A DNA stretch of 60,570 bases from Gammaproteobacteria bacterium (GCA_018672815.1 JABHDX010000092.1:1-60570), one strand, 5' to 3'. Numbered from the stretch's first letter, positions 1-9,427 are shown. Translations and numbers: made by a program. The notes: generated by a model not told the origin, from the letters alone.

Positions 1-419
1 AGTTTTGCATTATAGGTTGGAGCACATGAGCACAATTGACTAGCTACCAGTAAAGCGCCCTGCTCTCCATGAAGGAACTGGCTCAATGTCCAGGCTGATA
101 ATTTCTTTTGTATTTCAAGCTTCTTATCATCACTCAAATCTAGATAAGGTTGGTAGCCAAGAAAAGATTGATGATTAACAATAAAATCCTCTTCAAGTGT
201 TGCTTTATTCTTTTCCCATTTTTGAGACCAATCAAGATCAATCTCCACATCCCACTGTCTTTTTTTAGCAAGCTGATAGAGTCGATTAATTTTATCGTCT
301 GCTGCTGTATAATCCCAGTTATAGGAGCCGGTCAAAGGGGTATGAAAGATTTCTCTTATTTCTTTGAAATCCTTCTTAGTAAGATAAATATCGGGTTTAA
401 AATCATGAACTCTGCCCAT
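1..419 (-). CDS. Ferritin-like domain protein, 5' part only (runs off the left edge)
   Basis: The minus strand is open from an ATG at 419 to the window edge, giving 139 codons of the N-terminal part. The visible residues include a GSYNWDY motif near residue 32 and a helix reading LSQFLHGEQGALLVASQLC followed by APTYNAK, which I recognise from a ferritin-like, ribonucleotide-reductase-like family of proteobacterial proteins. The glutamate in HGEQ is a plausible metal ligand; the remaining ligands would lie beyond the edge. The start is the only ATG after an in-frame TGA about 36 bases upstream; no strong ribosome-binding site is seen. The proline tRNA lies just upstream on the same strand. The family is recognised from memory; the substrate is unknown. 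Confidence 0.7.
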   Translation of the reverse strand, partial: MGRVHDFKPDIYLTKKDFKEIREIFHTPLTGSYNWDYTAADDKINRLYQLAKKRQWDVEIDLDWSQKWEKNKATLEEDFIVNHQSFLGYQPYLDLSDDKKLEIQKKLSAWTLSQFLHGEQGALLVASQLCSCAPTYNAK

Positions 420-468
420 AATGTATTCTAAACATAATTCAGTTATTTTCTCTAGTCAATAAATTTGA

Positions 469-545
469 TGGTCGGGGCAGAGGGATTCGAACCCCCGACC
501 CTCTGCTCCCAAAGCAGATGCGCTACCAGGCTGCGCTATGCCCCG
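469..545 (-). tRNA. tRNA-Pro (anticodon TGG)
   Basis: Read on the minus strand, the 77 bases fold as a cloverleaf. The acceptor stem CGGGGCA pairs with TGCCCCG, the anticodon stem TCTGC pairs with GCAGA around the loop TTTGGGA, and the T arm carries GGTTCGAATCC. The anticodon is TGG, which reads CCA and, through wobble, other proline codons. The 3' CCA is encoded (469-471). It stands alone between the partial ferritin-like gene and folD. Confidence 0.97.
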
Positions 546-573
546 ATTTGATTTATAAGTATCAAGTTTGGCT

Positions 574-579
574 ATTATA
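574..579 (-). promoter_or_regulatory. Possible -10 element for tRNA-Pro
   Basis: The minus strand reads TATAAT, a perfect -10 hexamer, about 29 bases upstream of the tRNA 5' end, a normal distance for a short tRNA leader. No good -35 hexamer is seen at the usual spacing, so this rests on the -10 match alone in an AT-rich background. Confidence 0.35.
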
Positions 580-646
580 CTGATATTTAAAAAAAATCAG
601 ACAGCTTTTAAAAAAAAATTGTTATTTTTTAAAAATACTTGCTCTC

Positions 647-655
647 TGATATGAT
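647..655 (+). promoter_or_regulatory. Possible extended -10 promoter of folD
   Basis: The plus strand reads TGATATGAT, an extended -10 form (TG, one base, TATGAT), 25 bases before the folD start codon. The nearest TTGTTA, a possible -35, is 25 bases away, which is too far, so only an extended -10 promoter would work here. Confidence 0.35.
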
Positions 656-679
656 GAACTACCATTTTTAGGAACAATA

Positions 680-1582
680 ATGACAGCAAATATAATTGAT
701 GGAAAAAAAATAGCCCAAGAAACTATTTCTGAAATTAAAAATAGTATTGCTGTAAATATTGAAGAAGGACTAAGTCCTCCTGGTCTAGCCGTAATTATAG
801 TTGGAGATAATCCAGCCTCATCTATTTATGTCAGAAACAAAAGAACTGCTTGTAAAGAAGCCGGTATCAAATCTTATGATCATGATTTGCCTAAAAATAT
901 TTCTGAAAAAGAATTAATAGAATTAATACAGGCACTTAATACTAATCCTAATATCCATGGAATTTTAGTACAACTCCCTCTTCCGGATCATATCAATGAA
1001 ACAAAAATCATAGAATCAATAGAGCCCATAAAAGATGTTGATGGATTTCATCCATACACTATAGGAAGGTTGATGCAAAGAATCCCAGTCTTGAGGCCTT
1101 GCACATCCATTGGTGTAATTACAATGCTTGACTCCATTGGAGTAAATCCAATGGGAAAACATGCTGTAATTGTAGGCGCATCTAATTTAGTAGGAAGACC
1201 ACTTGCTTTGGAATTATTACTTAAAGGAGCTACCACAACGGTCTGTCATAAGTTTACAAAAGATTTAGAAAGTTTTGTCAATCAAGCAGATATTCTAGCT
1301 GTTGCAGTTGGCAAAGCAGGTATTATACCTGGTCATTGGGTTAAGAATGGTGCAGTTGTCTTTGATATCGGTATCAACAGAGATAAAAATGGAAAAGTTA
1401 CTGGTGATGTTGATTTTGAAGTTGCAAAAGAAAAAGCATCATGGATCTCTCCAGTCCCAGGTGGAGTTGGACCAATGACAGTGGCCATGCTTCTAAAAAA
1501 TACACTCATAGCATCAAACATGAATACAAGTGTCTCAAAAAAAGAAAGAAAGATTTCATCCGATAAGTGGATTAATATTTAA
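680..1582 (+). CDS. folD: Bifunctional methylenetetrahydrofolate dehydrogenase / cyclohydrolase FolD
   Basis: FolD oxidises 5,10-methylene-THF to 5,10-methenyl-THF with NADP and hydrolyses it to 10-formyl-THF, the cytoplasmic one-carbon supply for purine and formyl-methionine synthesis. The 300 residues are close to the usual length of about 290. Tyr50 and Lys54 in YVRNK are the family's catalytic pair. VDGFHP, RPCTS, the nucleotide-binding GASNLVGRP and the C-terminal PGGVGPMTVAMLL follow in the expected order. The ATG follows AGGAACAATA, a fair ribosome-binding site. It heads a plus-strand run with a prolyl isomerase gene 16 bases downstream. One-carbon partners purL, purT and glyA are elsewhere in the window. 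Confidence 0.97.
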   Translation: MTANIIDGKKIAQETISEIKNSIAVNIEEGLSPPGLAVIIVGDNPASSIYVRNKRTACKEAGIKSYDHDLPKNISEKELIELIQALNTNPNIHGILVQLPLPDHINETKIIESIEPIKDVDGFHPYTIGRLMQRIPVLRPCTSIGVITMLDSIGVNPMGKHAVIVGASNLVGRPLALELLLKGATTTVCHKFTKDLESFVNQADILAVAVGKAGIIPGHWVKNGAVVFDIGINRDKNGKVTGDVDFEVAKEKASWISPVPGGVGPMTVAMLLKNTLIASNMNTSVSKKERKISSDKWINI

Positions 1583-1598
1583 TTAAAAAATGATAATT

Positions 1599-2171
1599 AT
1601 GAAAAAATACCTAAGAAATATATTGTTAATAGCATATGCATTTTTATTTACAATCAATCAAAATATTGCATCTGAGAGTTATCCTCAAATCGAAGTAAAG
1701 ACTACTTCAGGGTCATTTATAATTGAACTTGATAGAAATAGATCTCCGATTTCAGTGGAAAATTTTCTTAGATATATAGAAGATGATTTTTTTGAAAACA
1801 CTGTTTTCCATAGAGTTATTCAAGGTTTTGTTATTCAAGGTGGAGGCTATACACCGGACTTAGAATCAAAGGAAACTTATCCTAATATTATCAATGAATC
1901 AGGAAATGGCCTCAGTAATAGAAGAATGACAATAGCAATGGCGAGAGAAACCGATCCTCATACAGCAAGCTCTCAGTTTTATATAAACTTAGTAGATAAT
2001 TTTACATTAGACCCGATGGCAACCAGATGGGGTTATGCTGTTTTTGGTGAAGTCATTGAAGGATTCAGTGTGATTAATTCAATTGCTGGTAGTGCAACAC
2101 AATCAATGAATGGCATGCAAGATGTACCGGTCTCTCCAGTAATTATTTTAGAAGCTTCTCGCATCAATTAA
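1599..2171 (+). CDS. Exported cyclophilin-type peptidyl-prolyl cis-trans isomerase
   Basis: This is a cyclophilin-type prolyl isomerase that assists folding of proteins, here probably in the periplasm because a signal peptide is visible (MKKYLRN then a hydrophobic stretch to about residue 20). The catalytic core has FHRVIQGFVIQGG, TIAMARETDPHTASSQFYINL and VFGEVIEGFSVI, all standard for the family, at the usual length of about 190 residues. I placed the start at the MKK codon because signal peptides usually begin this way; an in-frame ATG at 1590 would add three residues, and neither has a strong ribosome-binding site. It is the middle gene between folD and lpxH. It resembles both PpiA and PpiB, so I give no symbol. 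Confidence 0.9.
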   Translation: MKKYLRNILLIAYAFLFTINQNIASESYPQIEVKTTSGSFIIELDRNRSPISVENFLRYIEDDFFENTVFHRVIQGFVIQGGGYTPDLESKETYPNIINESGNGLSNRRMTIAMARETDPHTASSQFYINLVDNFTLDPMATRWGYAVFGEVIEGFSVINSIAGSATQSMNGMQDVPVSPVIILEASRIN

Positions 2172-2200
2172 ATGATACTCTGACCTAGAGAGTTTAATAG

Positions 2201-2935
2201 ATGAACAAAATTTTTATCTCTGACCTTCATCTAAGCGATGATCATCCTCATATTATAATGATGTTTAAGTCTTTTCTAGAGAGACTTATAAAAAAAAATA
2301 AAGACAACACTGAGCTCTATATCATTGGAGATTTATTTGAATCTTGGGTTGGTGATGATCATGAAACCCAATTATATCTAGAGATTAAGAATACACTGAT
2401 AAAACTTGCATCCAATAATATAAAAACTTATTTTTTATACGGTAATCGAGATTTCTTGATTGGAGACAAGTTTCTAAAAGAGACTAATATGACATTAATT
2501 CCTGATCCACATATTTTTACTTATAAGAACAAAAAAGTTCTGATTTCTCATGGGGATGAATTCTGCACAGATGATACTGAATATCAGATGTTTAGAAAAA
2601 TTGTCAGAAACAAAGATTGGCAAAAAGACTTCTTGAGTTTCCCTATAAGTAAAAGATTAAAGATTGCAGGTGAAGCCCAAGATGCGAGTCGAAATTCTAA
2701 AGAAAATAAATCGATAAATATCATGGATGTTAATCAGGATGCAATAAAAACAATGATGAGTGACTATCAAGTTGATTTAATTATCCACGGCCATACTCAT
2801 AGACCTGCCAAACATAGTATTGAAAGAAATAATCAACATTGTGAACGATTTGTTCTTGGAGATTGGACAGATGAGAGTGCAATTATCCTAGATTGGTCTA
2901 ATGAAGATCCAATATTAATCGATCTTATTAATTAG
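2201..2935 (+). CDS. lpxH: UDP-2,3-diacylglucosamine diphosphatase LpxH
   Basis: LpxH cleaves UDP-2,3-diacylglucosamine to lipid X and UMP at the cytoplasmic face of the inner membrane, the fourth step of lipid A synthesis. The sequence has the calcineurin-like metallophosphoesterase motifs in order: DLHLS at residues 8-12, GDLFESWVGDD, GNRDF, SHGDEF and HGHTHRP near residue 195. The 244 residues match the family. Presence of LpxH implies a Gram-negative outer membrane with lipopolysaccharide. Its 3' end overlaps the 3' end of convergent purF by 8 bases, leaving no room for a terminator. It follows the prolyl isomerase by 29 bases. Confidence 0.95.
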   Translation: MNKIFISDLHLSDDHPHIIMMFKSFLERLIKKNKDNTELYIIGDLFESWVGDDHETQLYLEIKNTLIKLASNNIKTYFLYGNRDFLIGDKFLKETNMTLIPDPHIFTYKNKKVLISHGDEFCTDDTEYQMFRKIVRNKDWQKDFLSFPISKRLKIAGEAQDASRNSKENKSINIMDVNQDAIKTMMSDYQVDLIIHGHTHRPAKHSIERNNQHCERFVLGDWTDESAIILDWSNEDPILIDLIN

Positions 2936-4448
2936 CAGAAATTAAAGGATCATTAATTTCAATTTGCTTTCTTAGCTGCTCAGATTCTTTAATCGCTTCA
3001 TCGCTTCTCTTTAATTCAATTGCTTTCAGGTACTTTTGATTAATATCATTGGTTACGTACTCTCCTGAAAAACATGAGGTATCAAAACCTTGGACTCCTG
3101 TTTCTTCAAATTTTACTGCTTCAATTAAATTGCCAAGAGTTTGATAGATTAACCAATCGGCACCAATAAACTCTGCTAACTCTTCTTCACTCTTTCCACT
3201 TGCTATTAATTCATTGGATGCTGGCATATCAATACCATAAACATTAGGAAATTTTACTGGAGGTGCTGCGGATGCAAAAAATACTTTTTTTGCTCCTATT
3301 TTTCTTGTCATTTCTATGATTCTCTTAGATGTTGTGCCCCTGACTATAGAATCATCGACAAGCAGTACATTCTTATCTTTTAGTTCAAGTTCAATTGGAT
3401 TGAGTTTTTGCCTAACTGATTTTTTTCTTTTATCTTGTCCCGGCATAATAAATGTTCTTCCAATATATCTATTTTTGATAAAACCCTCTCTATATTTAAC
3501 CCCGAGATGATGTGCTACTTGGAGTGCACTGGTTCTACTGGTATCTGGTATTGGAATAACAACATCAACTTCATGATGCAAACCCTTTTCTATAATACTT
3601 TGAGCTAAATATTCTCCCATTTTTAATCTTGATTTATAAACTGACATTCCGTCGATGATAGAGTCTGGTCTTGCGAAATAAACAAACTCAAAAATACAAG
3701 GAGTGTAGCTCTTAGCTTCAACGCATTGCTTTGAATAAAAATTACTATTAGAATCAACAAATATAGCTTCTCCTGGCAAAACATCACGCAATAAAGTAAA
3801 CCCTGCTACATCTAGTGCAACACTTTCAGAAGCTACCATATACTCTGTTGCTTCATCAGATTCTCGAATACCTATAACAAGGGGTCTAATAGCATTAGGG
3901 TCTCTAAATGCAACCAACCCATGATTCAATATCATTGCTACTACAGCATATCCTCCTGAGCATCTATTAAAGACTTGCTCAGCTGCATCAAATATTGATT
4001 CTGGAGTCACCACATCAAGGTTTTGAATTTGTATCTCGTGAGCAAAAAGATTAAGAAGAGCTTCTGTATCTGATTCTGTATTCAAATGCCTTTTATCAAC
4101 ATTCTTAAGATGATCTCTCAATTCATTAGTATTAACCAAGTTACCATTGTGTGCTAAGGCTATTCCAAAGGGTGAATTAACATAGAAGGGTTGTGCTTCC
4201 ATTGAACTTAATGAACCAGCTGTAGGGTATCTGACATGGCCAATTCCAACATTACCTCTGAGTGTAGCCATGTCTTCTTGAGAAAAAACATCACTAACCA
4301 GACCATTACTTTTCCTTAAACACAAGACCCCGCTATCGTCAGTCATAATACCAGATGAATCTTGGCCTCTATGCTGCAGAACAGTTAAAGCATCATAAAT
4401 TTCCTGATTAACAGGATGGTTAGATACAATTCCAACTAATCCACACAT
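2928..4448 (-). CDS. purF: Amidophosphoribosyltransferase PurF
   Basis: PurF makes 5-phosphoribosylamine from PRPP and glutamine, the committed step of purine synthesis. Cys2 in MCGLVGIV becomes the catalytic N-terminal nucleophile after methionine removal. The glutaminase domain carries GIGHVRYPTAG and HNGNL; the phosphoribosyltransferase domain carries VLLVDDSIVRGTT near residue 365. The 506 residues match E. coli PurF (505). It follows cvpA by 42 bases in the same order as in other gammaproteobacteria (accD-folC-SPOR-cvpA-purF). The convergent overlap with lpxH suggests termination relies on Rho or reads into the neighbour. No PurR-like operator was recognised. Confidence 0.97.
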   Translation of the reverse strand: MCGLVGIVSNHPVNQEIYDALTVLQHRGQDSSGIMTDDSGVLCLRKSNGLVSDVFSQEDMATLRGNVGIGHVRYPTAGSLSSMEAQPFYVNSPFGIALAHNGNLVNTNELRDHLKNVDKRHLNTESDTEALLNLFAHEIQIQNLDVVTPESIFDAAEQVFNRCSGGYAVVAMILNHGLVAFRDPNAIRPLVIGIRESDEATEYMVASESVALDVAGFTLLRDVLPGEAIFVDSNSNFYSKQCVEAKSYTPCIFEFVYFARPDSIIDGMSVYKSRLKMGEYLAQSIIEKGLHHEVDVVIPIPDTSRTSALQVAHHLGVKYREGFIKNRYIGRTFIMPGQDKRKKSVRQKLNPIELELKDKNVLLVDDSIVRGTTSKRIIEMTRKIGAKKVFFASAAPPVKFPNVYGIDMPASNELIASGKSEEELAEFIGADWLIYQTLGNLIEAVKFEETGVQGFDTSCFSGEYVTNDINQKYLKAIELKRSDEAIKESEQLRKQIEINDPLISAN

Positions 4449-4490
4449 TCAAATTACTTCCTATTCATAATTCAAAGTTATCATGTCATA

Positions 4491-4949
4491 TTAGCCATAG
4501 TGTTCAATAAAAATATTACTAAAAAAATCAGAAATATTTTCAGCGTATTCCAGTAATATTGCATTCTGAACCCAAGCTTCATTGTATTGCCCACTGTCTT
4601 CAAGAAATAAAATAAGGATTGCAATTAAAATAAATCCTCTTAAAAGACCAAATAATAAACCAAAAAATATATTACCCGCAAATTTCGAACTTATCTTAGA
4701 GCAAAGCTTATTAATATAAGCTCCAAGAAGCAGAACAATCACTAATATAATAAGTCTAGAAAACCAAATTCTTGACATTTCTGAAGTGACTGTTGAAATA
4801 AAATAAACTTCGAGATATGAATCAAAGCTAAAGGTAGCCCAAAAAGCTATTATCCATGTTAGTAGAGATAAGATTTCTTTAATAAAACCTCTATAGATAC
4901 CAATAATTAAAGAAATAACTAGAATAGCTATAAAAATAAAATCCAGCAT
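4491..4949 (-). CDS. cvpA: CvpA family inner-membrane protein
   Basis: CvpA is a small inner-membrane protein, named for colicin V production in E. coli; its molecular role is not settled. Four hydrophobic segments are visible, starting with LDFIFIAILVISLIIGIYRG, and the family signature is RGFIKEILSLLTWIIAFWATF. I chose the start MLDFIFIAI because family members begin directly at this helix. An in-frame ATG at 5021 would overlap the stop of the upstream SPOR gene by four bases (ATGA) and add 24 residues; translational coupling makes that start possible. It lies directly upstream of purF as in E. coli. Confidence 0.88.
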   Translation of the reverse strand: MLDFIFIAILVISLIIGIYRGFIKEILSLLTWIIAFWATFSFDSYLEVYFISTVTSEMSRIWFSRLIILVIVLLLGAYINKLCSKISSKFAGNIFFGLLFGLLRGFILIAILILFLEDSGQYNEAWVQNAILLEYAENISDFFSNIFIEHYG

Positions 4950-5017
4950 TGCTATGGATTGATCGGAACCAAAAAAATTCAAAGGTATATAAAAGTTAGG
5001 AATAACAAAATGATAAA

Positions 5018-5413
5018 TCATTGTTGACTAGGTTTTAATATTTGATATTTGTAATCATATTTTTCCAATCTTTTAACTGTCTTTTTAATTTTATCATTCT
5101 TATTTTTTTGTAGAATTCTGACTCTATAAATAACAATATTCTCTACTTTTCTTTCGCTAATAAGGACTTTCATTCTTATTTTTTCTAGTTTCTTAGCAAG
5201 ACTCAATGCCTCTTGATAATCACTATATGCTGCTATTTGAATTGTCCATTGTGGAACAAATTGTTCCTTCGTATAATCCTCTTGAGAAATGATATTTTTT
5301 TGTTTATCTCTATATTGATCAAGGTTTTCCATTCCTTCACCCTGCAATAATGTAAATAAAAGCATTACTATAATTATTACTAATGTTATAGAACCGATTA
5401 ATTTTTCTTTCAT
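5018..5413 (-). CDS. dedD: SPOR-domain inner-membrane protein (DedD-like)
   Basis: This is a small bitopic membrane protein: a short basic N-terminus, one membrane helix (roughly residues 5-21), a linker, and a C-terminal SPOR domain beginning FVPQWTIQIAAYSDYQEALSLAKKLE. SPOR domains bind denuded peptidoglycan at the division septum. The position between folC and cvpA is that of dedD in gammaproteobacteria. I chose the ATG at 5413, giving MKEKLIGS; the ATG at 5440 would lie inside folC and add nine basic residues. The protein is shorter than E. coli DedD (about 220), mainly in the linker. Confidence 0.8.
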   Translation of the reverse strand: MKEKLIGSITLVIIIVMLLFTLLQGEGMENLDQYRDKQKNIISQEDYTKEQFVPQWTIQIAAYSDYQEALSLAKKLEKIRMKVLISERKVENIVIYRVRILQKNKNDKIKKTVKRLEKYDYKYQILKPSQQ

Positions 5414-5421
5414 AATCTTTT

Positions 5422-6687
5422 TTATACGGATTTTAGCCAACTTTTTGCTGGACCTACTAATTGAAAGGATCCAGTCACAATCGCTGTATCATCCTTTGAT
5501 GCAATTTCATTAACGTAATTAAAAGCCTTTTTGGGGCTATCCAGTACAGTAACATCAGACGCCCCAAATGTAACGAGTTTCTCAGATAATTCTACGGATG
5601 TTAATGATCTTTCTGTATCCATTTTACAGACAACCCATTTTGAAATAATACCTGAAAAAATATCGATAAAACCAGAAATATCCTTATCTTTCATCATACT
5701 GATAATCATATACTTACTGCCTTTTTCTGGCAATATTTCCAAGCGGTTCAATAAATTTTCAGCAGCATCTGGATTGTGAGCAACATCTAAAATCCATGTT
5801 AAATTTTTCACTATTTTTTCAAACCTTCCTGGTAAATAAAAATTTTTCAAAATAAGATTAAGTTCAGCCTCACTAGGTAAAAGATTTTTGTCTTCCAATT
5901 CAATGGCAGTCAGAGCTGTAGATAAGTTTTTATACTCTGCGAAACCCCAAGTCTTAGGTGCATTGATATTATCAATACTATTGTATAATCCATTCCAGGT
6001 TGAATATTCATCTTGATTGACTAATGAAAAATCAATACTCGCTACATACAAATCAGACTCTTGAGCTATAGCAATTCTTCTAATCATCTCCTCCATTAAA
6101 TCATCTCCATAAATAACTGGTATTAATGGTTTGATAATTCCTGCCTTCTCTTTAGCAATATCTTCTAGAGTATCTCCCAGCCATTCTTGATGATCCAATG
6201 CAATATTAGTAATAATAGACATTGTCGGCTCAAGTATATTCGTAGCATCCAATCTGCCGCCTAATCCTACTTCAACTACCCATGCATCACACTTTGCTTG
6301 AGTCAATACTAAAAAAGCAGCCAATGTTCCAAATTCAAAATAAGTCAGAGGTACATTGTCCCTGACTGATTCTATAGTTTTGAATGCTTTAATTAAAACA
6401 GAGTCTGGTACCATTTCTTTATTAATGGCAATTCTTTCGTTATAGCTTATTAAATGTGGAGAGGTATAAGACCCTACTTTCAAATCTCTTCTAATTAAAA
6501 TATCTTCAATAAATGCAACAGTTGTTCCTTTACCATTCGTTCCTGCAATTAAAAATTTCTTATCTTTGGGGGGTAATATATCTAATTTCTTAAAAATCTT
6601 TTCTATTCGAGATAGATCAAGATCAATTGAATTAGGATTCAAAGTTTCTTGATACTCCAACCATTCATGGAGCCCCCAGCTTTCCAT
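5422..6687 (-). CDS. folC: Folylpolyglutamate synthase / dihydrofolate synthase FolC
   Basis: FolC adds glutamate to dihydropteroate to form dihydrofolate and extends the polyglutamate tail of folates, using ATP in the cytoplasm. The Mur-ligase fold is visible: the P-loop GTNGKGTTVAFIE near residue 48, SPHL, the metal-binding VVEVGLGGRLDATN and DHQEWLG, and the C-terminal LDVAHNPDAAENLL. Length (421) is normal. It is flanked by accD and the SPOR gene, the common gammaproteobacterial order, 22 bases after accD. Together with folD it supplies folates for purine synthesis. Confidence 0.96.
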   Translation of the reverse strand: MESWGLHEWLEYQETLNPNSIDLDLSRIEKIFKKLDILPPKDKKFLIAGTNGKGTTVAFIEDILIRRDLKVGSYTSPHLISYNERIAINKEMVPDSVLIKAFKTIESVRDNVPLTYFEFGTLAAFLVLTQAKCDAWVVEVGLGGRLDATNILEPTMSIITNIALDHQEWLGDTLEDIAKEKAGIIKPLIPVIYGDDLMEEMIRRIAIAQESDLYVASIDFSLVNQDEYSTWNGLYNSIDNINAPKTWGFAEYKNLSTALTAIELEDKNLLPSEAELNLILKNFYLPGRFEKIVKNLTWILDVAHNPDAAENLLNRLEILPEKGSKYMIISMMKDKDISGFIDIFSGIISKWVVCKMDTERSLTSVELSEKLVTFGASDVTVLDSPKKAFNYVNEIASKDDTAIVTGSFQLVGPAKSWLKSV

Positions 6688-6709
6688 TTAAGACTCCTTT
6701 TTGTTAATA

Positions 6710-7579
6710 CTAATCCTGTTGCATAACCTGTTGTGTCAAGGTAGAGATTAACTGTGCAATAGTATTTCTCATTTCTCTCCGATCAACGATCATATCAAGA
6801 ACGCCTTTTTCCATAAGAAAATTACTTCTTTGAAATCCTTCTGGTAGTTTCTCTCCTACTGTCTGCTCGATTACTCTGGGACCAGCAAATCCAATTAAAG
6901 CACCTGGTTCTGCAATATTAATATCGCCAAGCATTGCGATGCTTGCAGATACTCCTCCTGTAGTAGGATCAGTCATAACAGAAATATATGGTAATTTCTC
7001 ATAGTCCAACTCAACTAATGCTGAAGTTGTTTTAGCAAGCTGCATTAATGAAAGAAAAGCTTCCTGCATTCTAGCTCCACCGCTTGCAGAAAAACAAATG
7101 AAAGGTATTTTATTTTCTATACTTAGGTTTACCCCTCGAATAAATTTCTCACCAACTACCGAACCCATAGAACCACCTAGAAAATTAAATTCAAAAGCGC
7201 ATGCAACCATGTCTATACCCTTTAAAGAACCTTTCATGACTATCAAAGCATCATTTTCTCCCGACTTCTTCCTAGATTCAGTTAATCGGTCTTTATATTT
7301 TTTTGTGTCTTTGAACTTTAATGGATCTGTGGAAATCAGATTACTAAAATACTCTTGAGTTGAACCTTCATCAAAAAAACTATCAAGACGATATCTGGCT
7401 CCTATTCTCATATGGTGATCACACTGATTACATACATATAAATTTCTTTCTAGCTCAGCTCTATATAATTGAGCTTTACATTTATCGCATGTTACCCAAA
7501 CGCCTTCAGGAACTGATTTAGACCTCTGCTTTTTCTTGGTCTTGATCATGGAGGGAACTATTTTTTCGAACCAACTCAT
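6710..7579 (-). CDS. accD: Acetyl-CoA carboxylase carboxyltransferase subunit beta AccD
   Basis: AccD is the beta subunit of the cytoplasmic acetyl-CoA carboxylase transferase, which with AccA moves CO2 from biotin to acetyl-CoA to form malonyl-CoA for fatty acid synthesis. The N-terminal zinc ribbon is visible as CDKC near residue 31 and CNQC near residue 50. The crotonase-like domain has [22 protein letters not shown] and [17 protein letters not shown]. The 289 residues are normal. The other subunits (AccA, AccB, AccC) are not in the window. It lies downstream of truA and upstream of folC. Confidence 0.97.
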   Translation of the reverse strand: MSWFEKIVPSMIKTKKKQRSKSVPEGVWVTCDKCKAQLYRAELERNLYVCNQCDHHMRIGARYRLDSFFDEGSTQEYFSNLISTDPLKFKDTKKYKDRLTESRKKSGENDALIVMKGSLKGIDMVACAFEFNFLGGSMGSVVGEKFIRGVNLSIENKIPFICFSASGGARMQEAFLSLMQLAKTTSALVELDYEKLPYISVMTDPTTGGVSASIAMLGDINIAEPGALIGFAGPRVIEQTVGEKLPEGFQRSNFLMEKGVLDMIVDRREMRNTIAQLISTLTQQVMQQD

Positions 7580-7642
7580 TGCTTAATGTCTTCCTGTATT
7601 TTTTGTAAAAATTATTTTAAAAATATATGTGACTTATCTTAT

Positions 7643-8416
7643 CTAAATATCAATGGTAGGCAATTGATATTTATCAGGGTACTTGACGCCAAAAAGATAT
7701 AGCCCTTCTGCTGTTACTTTTTTAGAAGCCATTTGTCTGTCTTTTGCATCTAATATTTCTTTCATCTTATCCACCTCTATTTTTCCATGTCCAACATCTA
7801 TTAAAGTCCCCATTATATTTCTAATCATATGATGCAAATAAGCATTAGCTATAAATTCAACCCTTAACTGATTTCCTTCACTGAAGGATATTGATTTCAT
7901 CTCACGAATAGGGTTATTAGACTGACAGCTGGCAGCTCTAAATGAAGAAAAGTCATTCTCTCCAATTAAATGTTTGGCTGCTTTTTCCATAGCCACAAGA
8001 TCAAGCTTCTTATAAACAAATAAAGCTCTCCCGTTTAAAAATACATCTGGCCTATAATGCTGTATTAAGTAGTCATATCGACGCAACAGTGCTGATCTTC
8101 TAGCATCAAATTCAATAGAAACCTCTTTAATCCAACGAATCAGTATATCTTTGGGTAAATTAGAATTAATTCCATCTATCCATTGCCTTGGCTCCCTTTT
8201 TGCATTAGAGGTAAAATGAAAAACTTGTTCAATTGCATGAACGCCACTATCAGTTCTTCCTGAACCATGAATTCTAATGGATTCGTTCGCAACACTACTT
8301 ATGGCTTTTTCTATATGACCCTGAATTGTAATTTGTTCTCTTTGCGACTGCCAACCGCAATATTCGGTGCCAATATACTCTACCCCGCAAGCTAACTTCA
8401 TTGCTGAGGTAGGCAT
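7643..8416 (-). CDS. truA: tRNA pseudouridine synthase A TruA
   Basis: TruA converts uridines 38-40 in tRNA anticodon stems to pseudouridine. The catalytic aspartate lies in GRTDSGVHA near residue 55, and FDARRSALLRRYDYLIQ, ENDFSSFRAASCQS and AYLHHMIRNIMGTLIDVG are typical. The 257 residues match the family. The first ATG leaves three bases after the asd stop; a second ATG five codons later (MKLACGVEY) is equally good by homology. The order asd-truA-accD suggests one transcript. Confidence 0.95.
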   Translation of the reverse strand: MPTSAMKLACGVEYIGTEYCGWQSQREQITIQGHIEKAISSVANESIRIHGSGRTDSGVHAIEQVFHFTSNAKREPRQWIDGINSNLPKDILIRWIKEVSIEFDARRSALLRRYDYLIQHYRPDVFLNGRALFVYKKLDLVAMEKAAKHLIGENDFSSFRAASCQSNNPIREMKSISFSEGNQLRVEFIANAYLHHMIRNIMGTLIDVGHGKIEVDKMKEILDAKDRQMASKKVTAEGLYLFGVKYPDKYQLPTIDI

Positions 8417-8419
8417 GCC

Positions 8420-9418
8420 TTAGAAATCAGATTTGATAATTGTTTCAGCAATTTGAATTGAATTTAGCGCTGCCCCTTTTCTGATATTATCGGCAACAAT
8501 CCAAAGATTGATAGATTTCCTATCCGAAAGATCTTTACGAAGTCTGCCTACAAAAACTTGATCAGTCCCATCGCCATGAATAATAGATATTGGATAAGTC
8601 TCATCATCAAAAAGCTCAACATTTGGTGCTTTCTTTAATAAGTCTTTTATCAAAGAGAGGCTTAGCTCTGTTTCAGTTTCAATTGTGACTGCTTCAGCAT
8701 GACCAACTCTCACAGGAACTCTTACAGCAGTTGCATTCACCTTAATATTATCCGATCCGAGTATTTTTTTCGTTTCCCAAACTAATTTCATTTCCTCCAA
8801 AGTATAGCCATTGTTTTGAAAATCACCTATTTGAGGAATCACATTGTGAGCAAAGTTTGGAGTATTATCCTCTTCTGGATAATTTGAACTCACTAATTGA
8901 CTGTCCAGTGAATCAACGGCACTTCGACCTGCTCCAGATATGGACTGATAGGTAGCAATATTGATTCTCTTGATAGGCGTATGAAAATGTATGGGTGCTA
9001 ATACAACCATTAATTGTATGGTTGAGCAATTTGGATTAGCAATAATATTACGATTTTTGTAGTTCTTTAGAAAAGATGGATTAACTTCAGGAACAACTAA
9101 AGGAATATCGTCTTCATATCTATATCTAGACGTATTATCAATTACAATAGCACCTGCATTAGCGGCAATGGGAGCATATCGATCCGATACTTTTGATCCA
9201 GCAGAGAAAAAACAAAAATCAATACCGTCAAAATTAAATTCATCGAGATCCATTACCCCAATGTCATCGGAATTGAATTTGACCTTCAATCCCAATGATC
9301 TTTTACTTGCTAAAGGATAAAGTTTATTTACAGGGAATTTCCTCTCTTGCAGTATAGAAATTAATGATTCCCCTACCAATCCTGTTGCACCAATTATAGC
9401 TACATTATATTTTTTCAT
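8420..9418 (-). CDS. asd: Aspartate-semialdehyde dehydrogenase
   Basis: Asd reduces aspartyl-beta-phosphate to aspartate semialdehyde with NADPH, the branch point to lysine, diaminopimelate, threonine and methionine. The N-terminal nucleotide-binding motif is GATGLVGESLISIL. The catalytic cysteine sits in NPNCSTIQLMV near residue 130, and VPVRVGHAEAVTIET contains the conserved substrate-binding region with the active-site histidine. Length (332) fits the class found with usg-type genes in gammaproteobacteria. It overlaps nothing and is 9 bases from aroC, so co-transcription is likely. Confidence 0.95.
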   Translation of the reverse strand: MKKYNVAIIGATGLVGESLISILQERKFPVNKLYPLASKRSLGLKVKFNSDDIGVMDLDEFNFDGIDFCFFSAGSKVSDRYAPIAANAGAIVIDNTSRYRYEDDIPLVVPEVNPSFLKNYKNRNIIANPNCSTIQLMVVLAPIHFHTPIKRINIATYQSISGAGRSAVDSLDSQLVSSNYPEEDNTPNFAHNVIPQIGDFQNNGYTLEEMKLVWETKKILGSDNIKVNATAVRVPVRVGHAEAVTIETETELSLSLIKDLLKKAPNVELFDDETYPISIIHGDGTDQVFVGRLRKDLSDRKSINLWIVADNIRKGAALNSIQIAETIIKSDF

Positions 9419-9427
9419 CGCTAATAA

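Noticed and set aside
150..431. Plus-strand frame of 93 residues at the left end
   Set aside because: It lies opposite a recognisable ferritin-like coding region on the minus strand and its product resembles no protein family.
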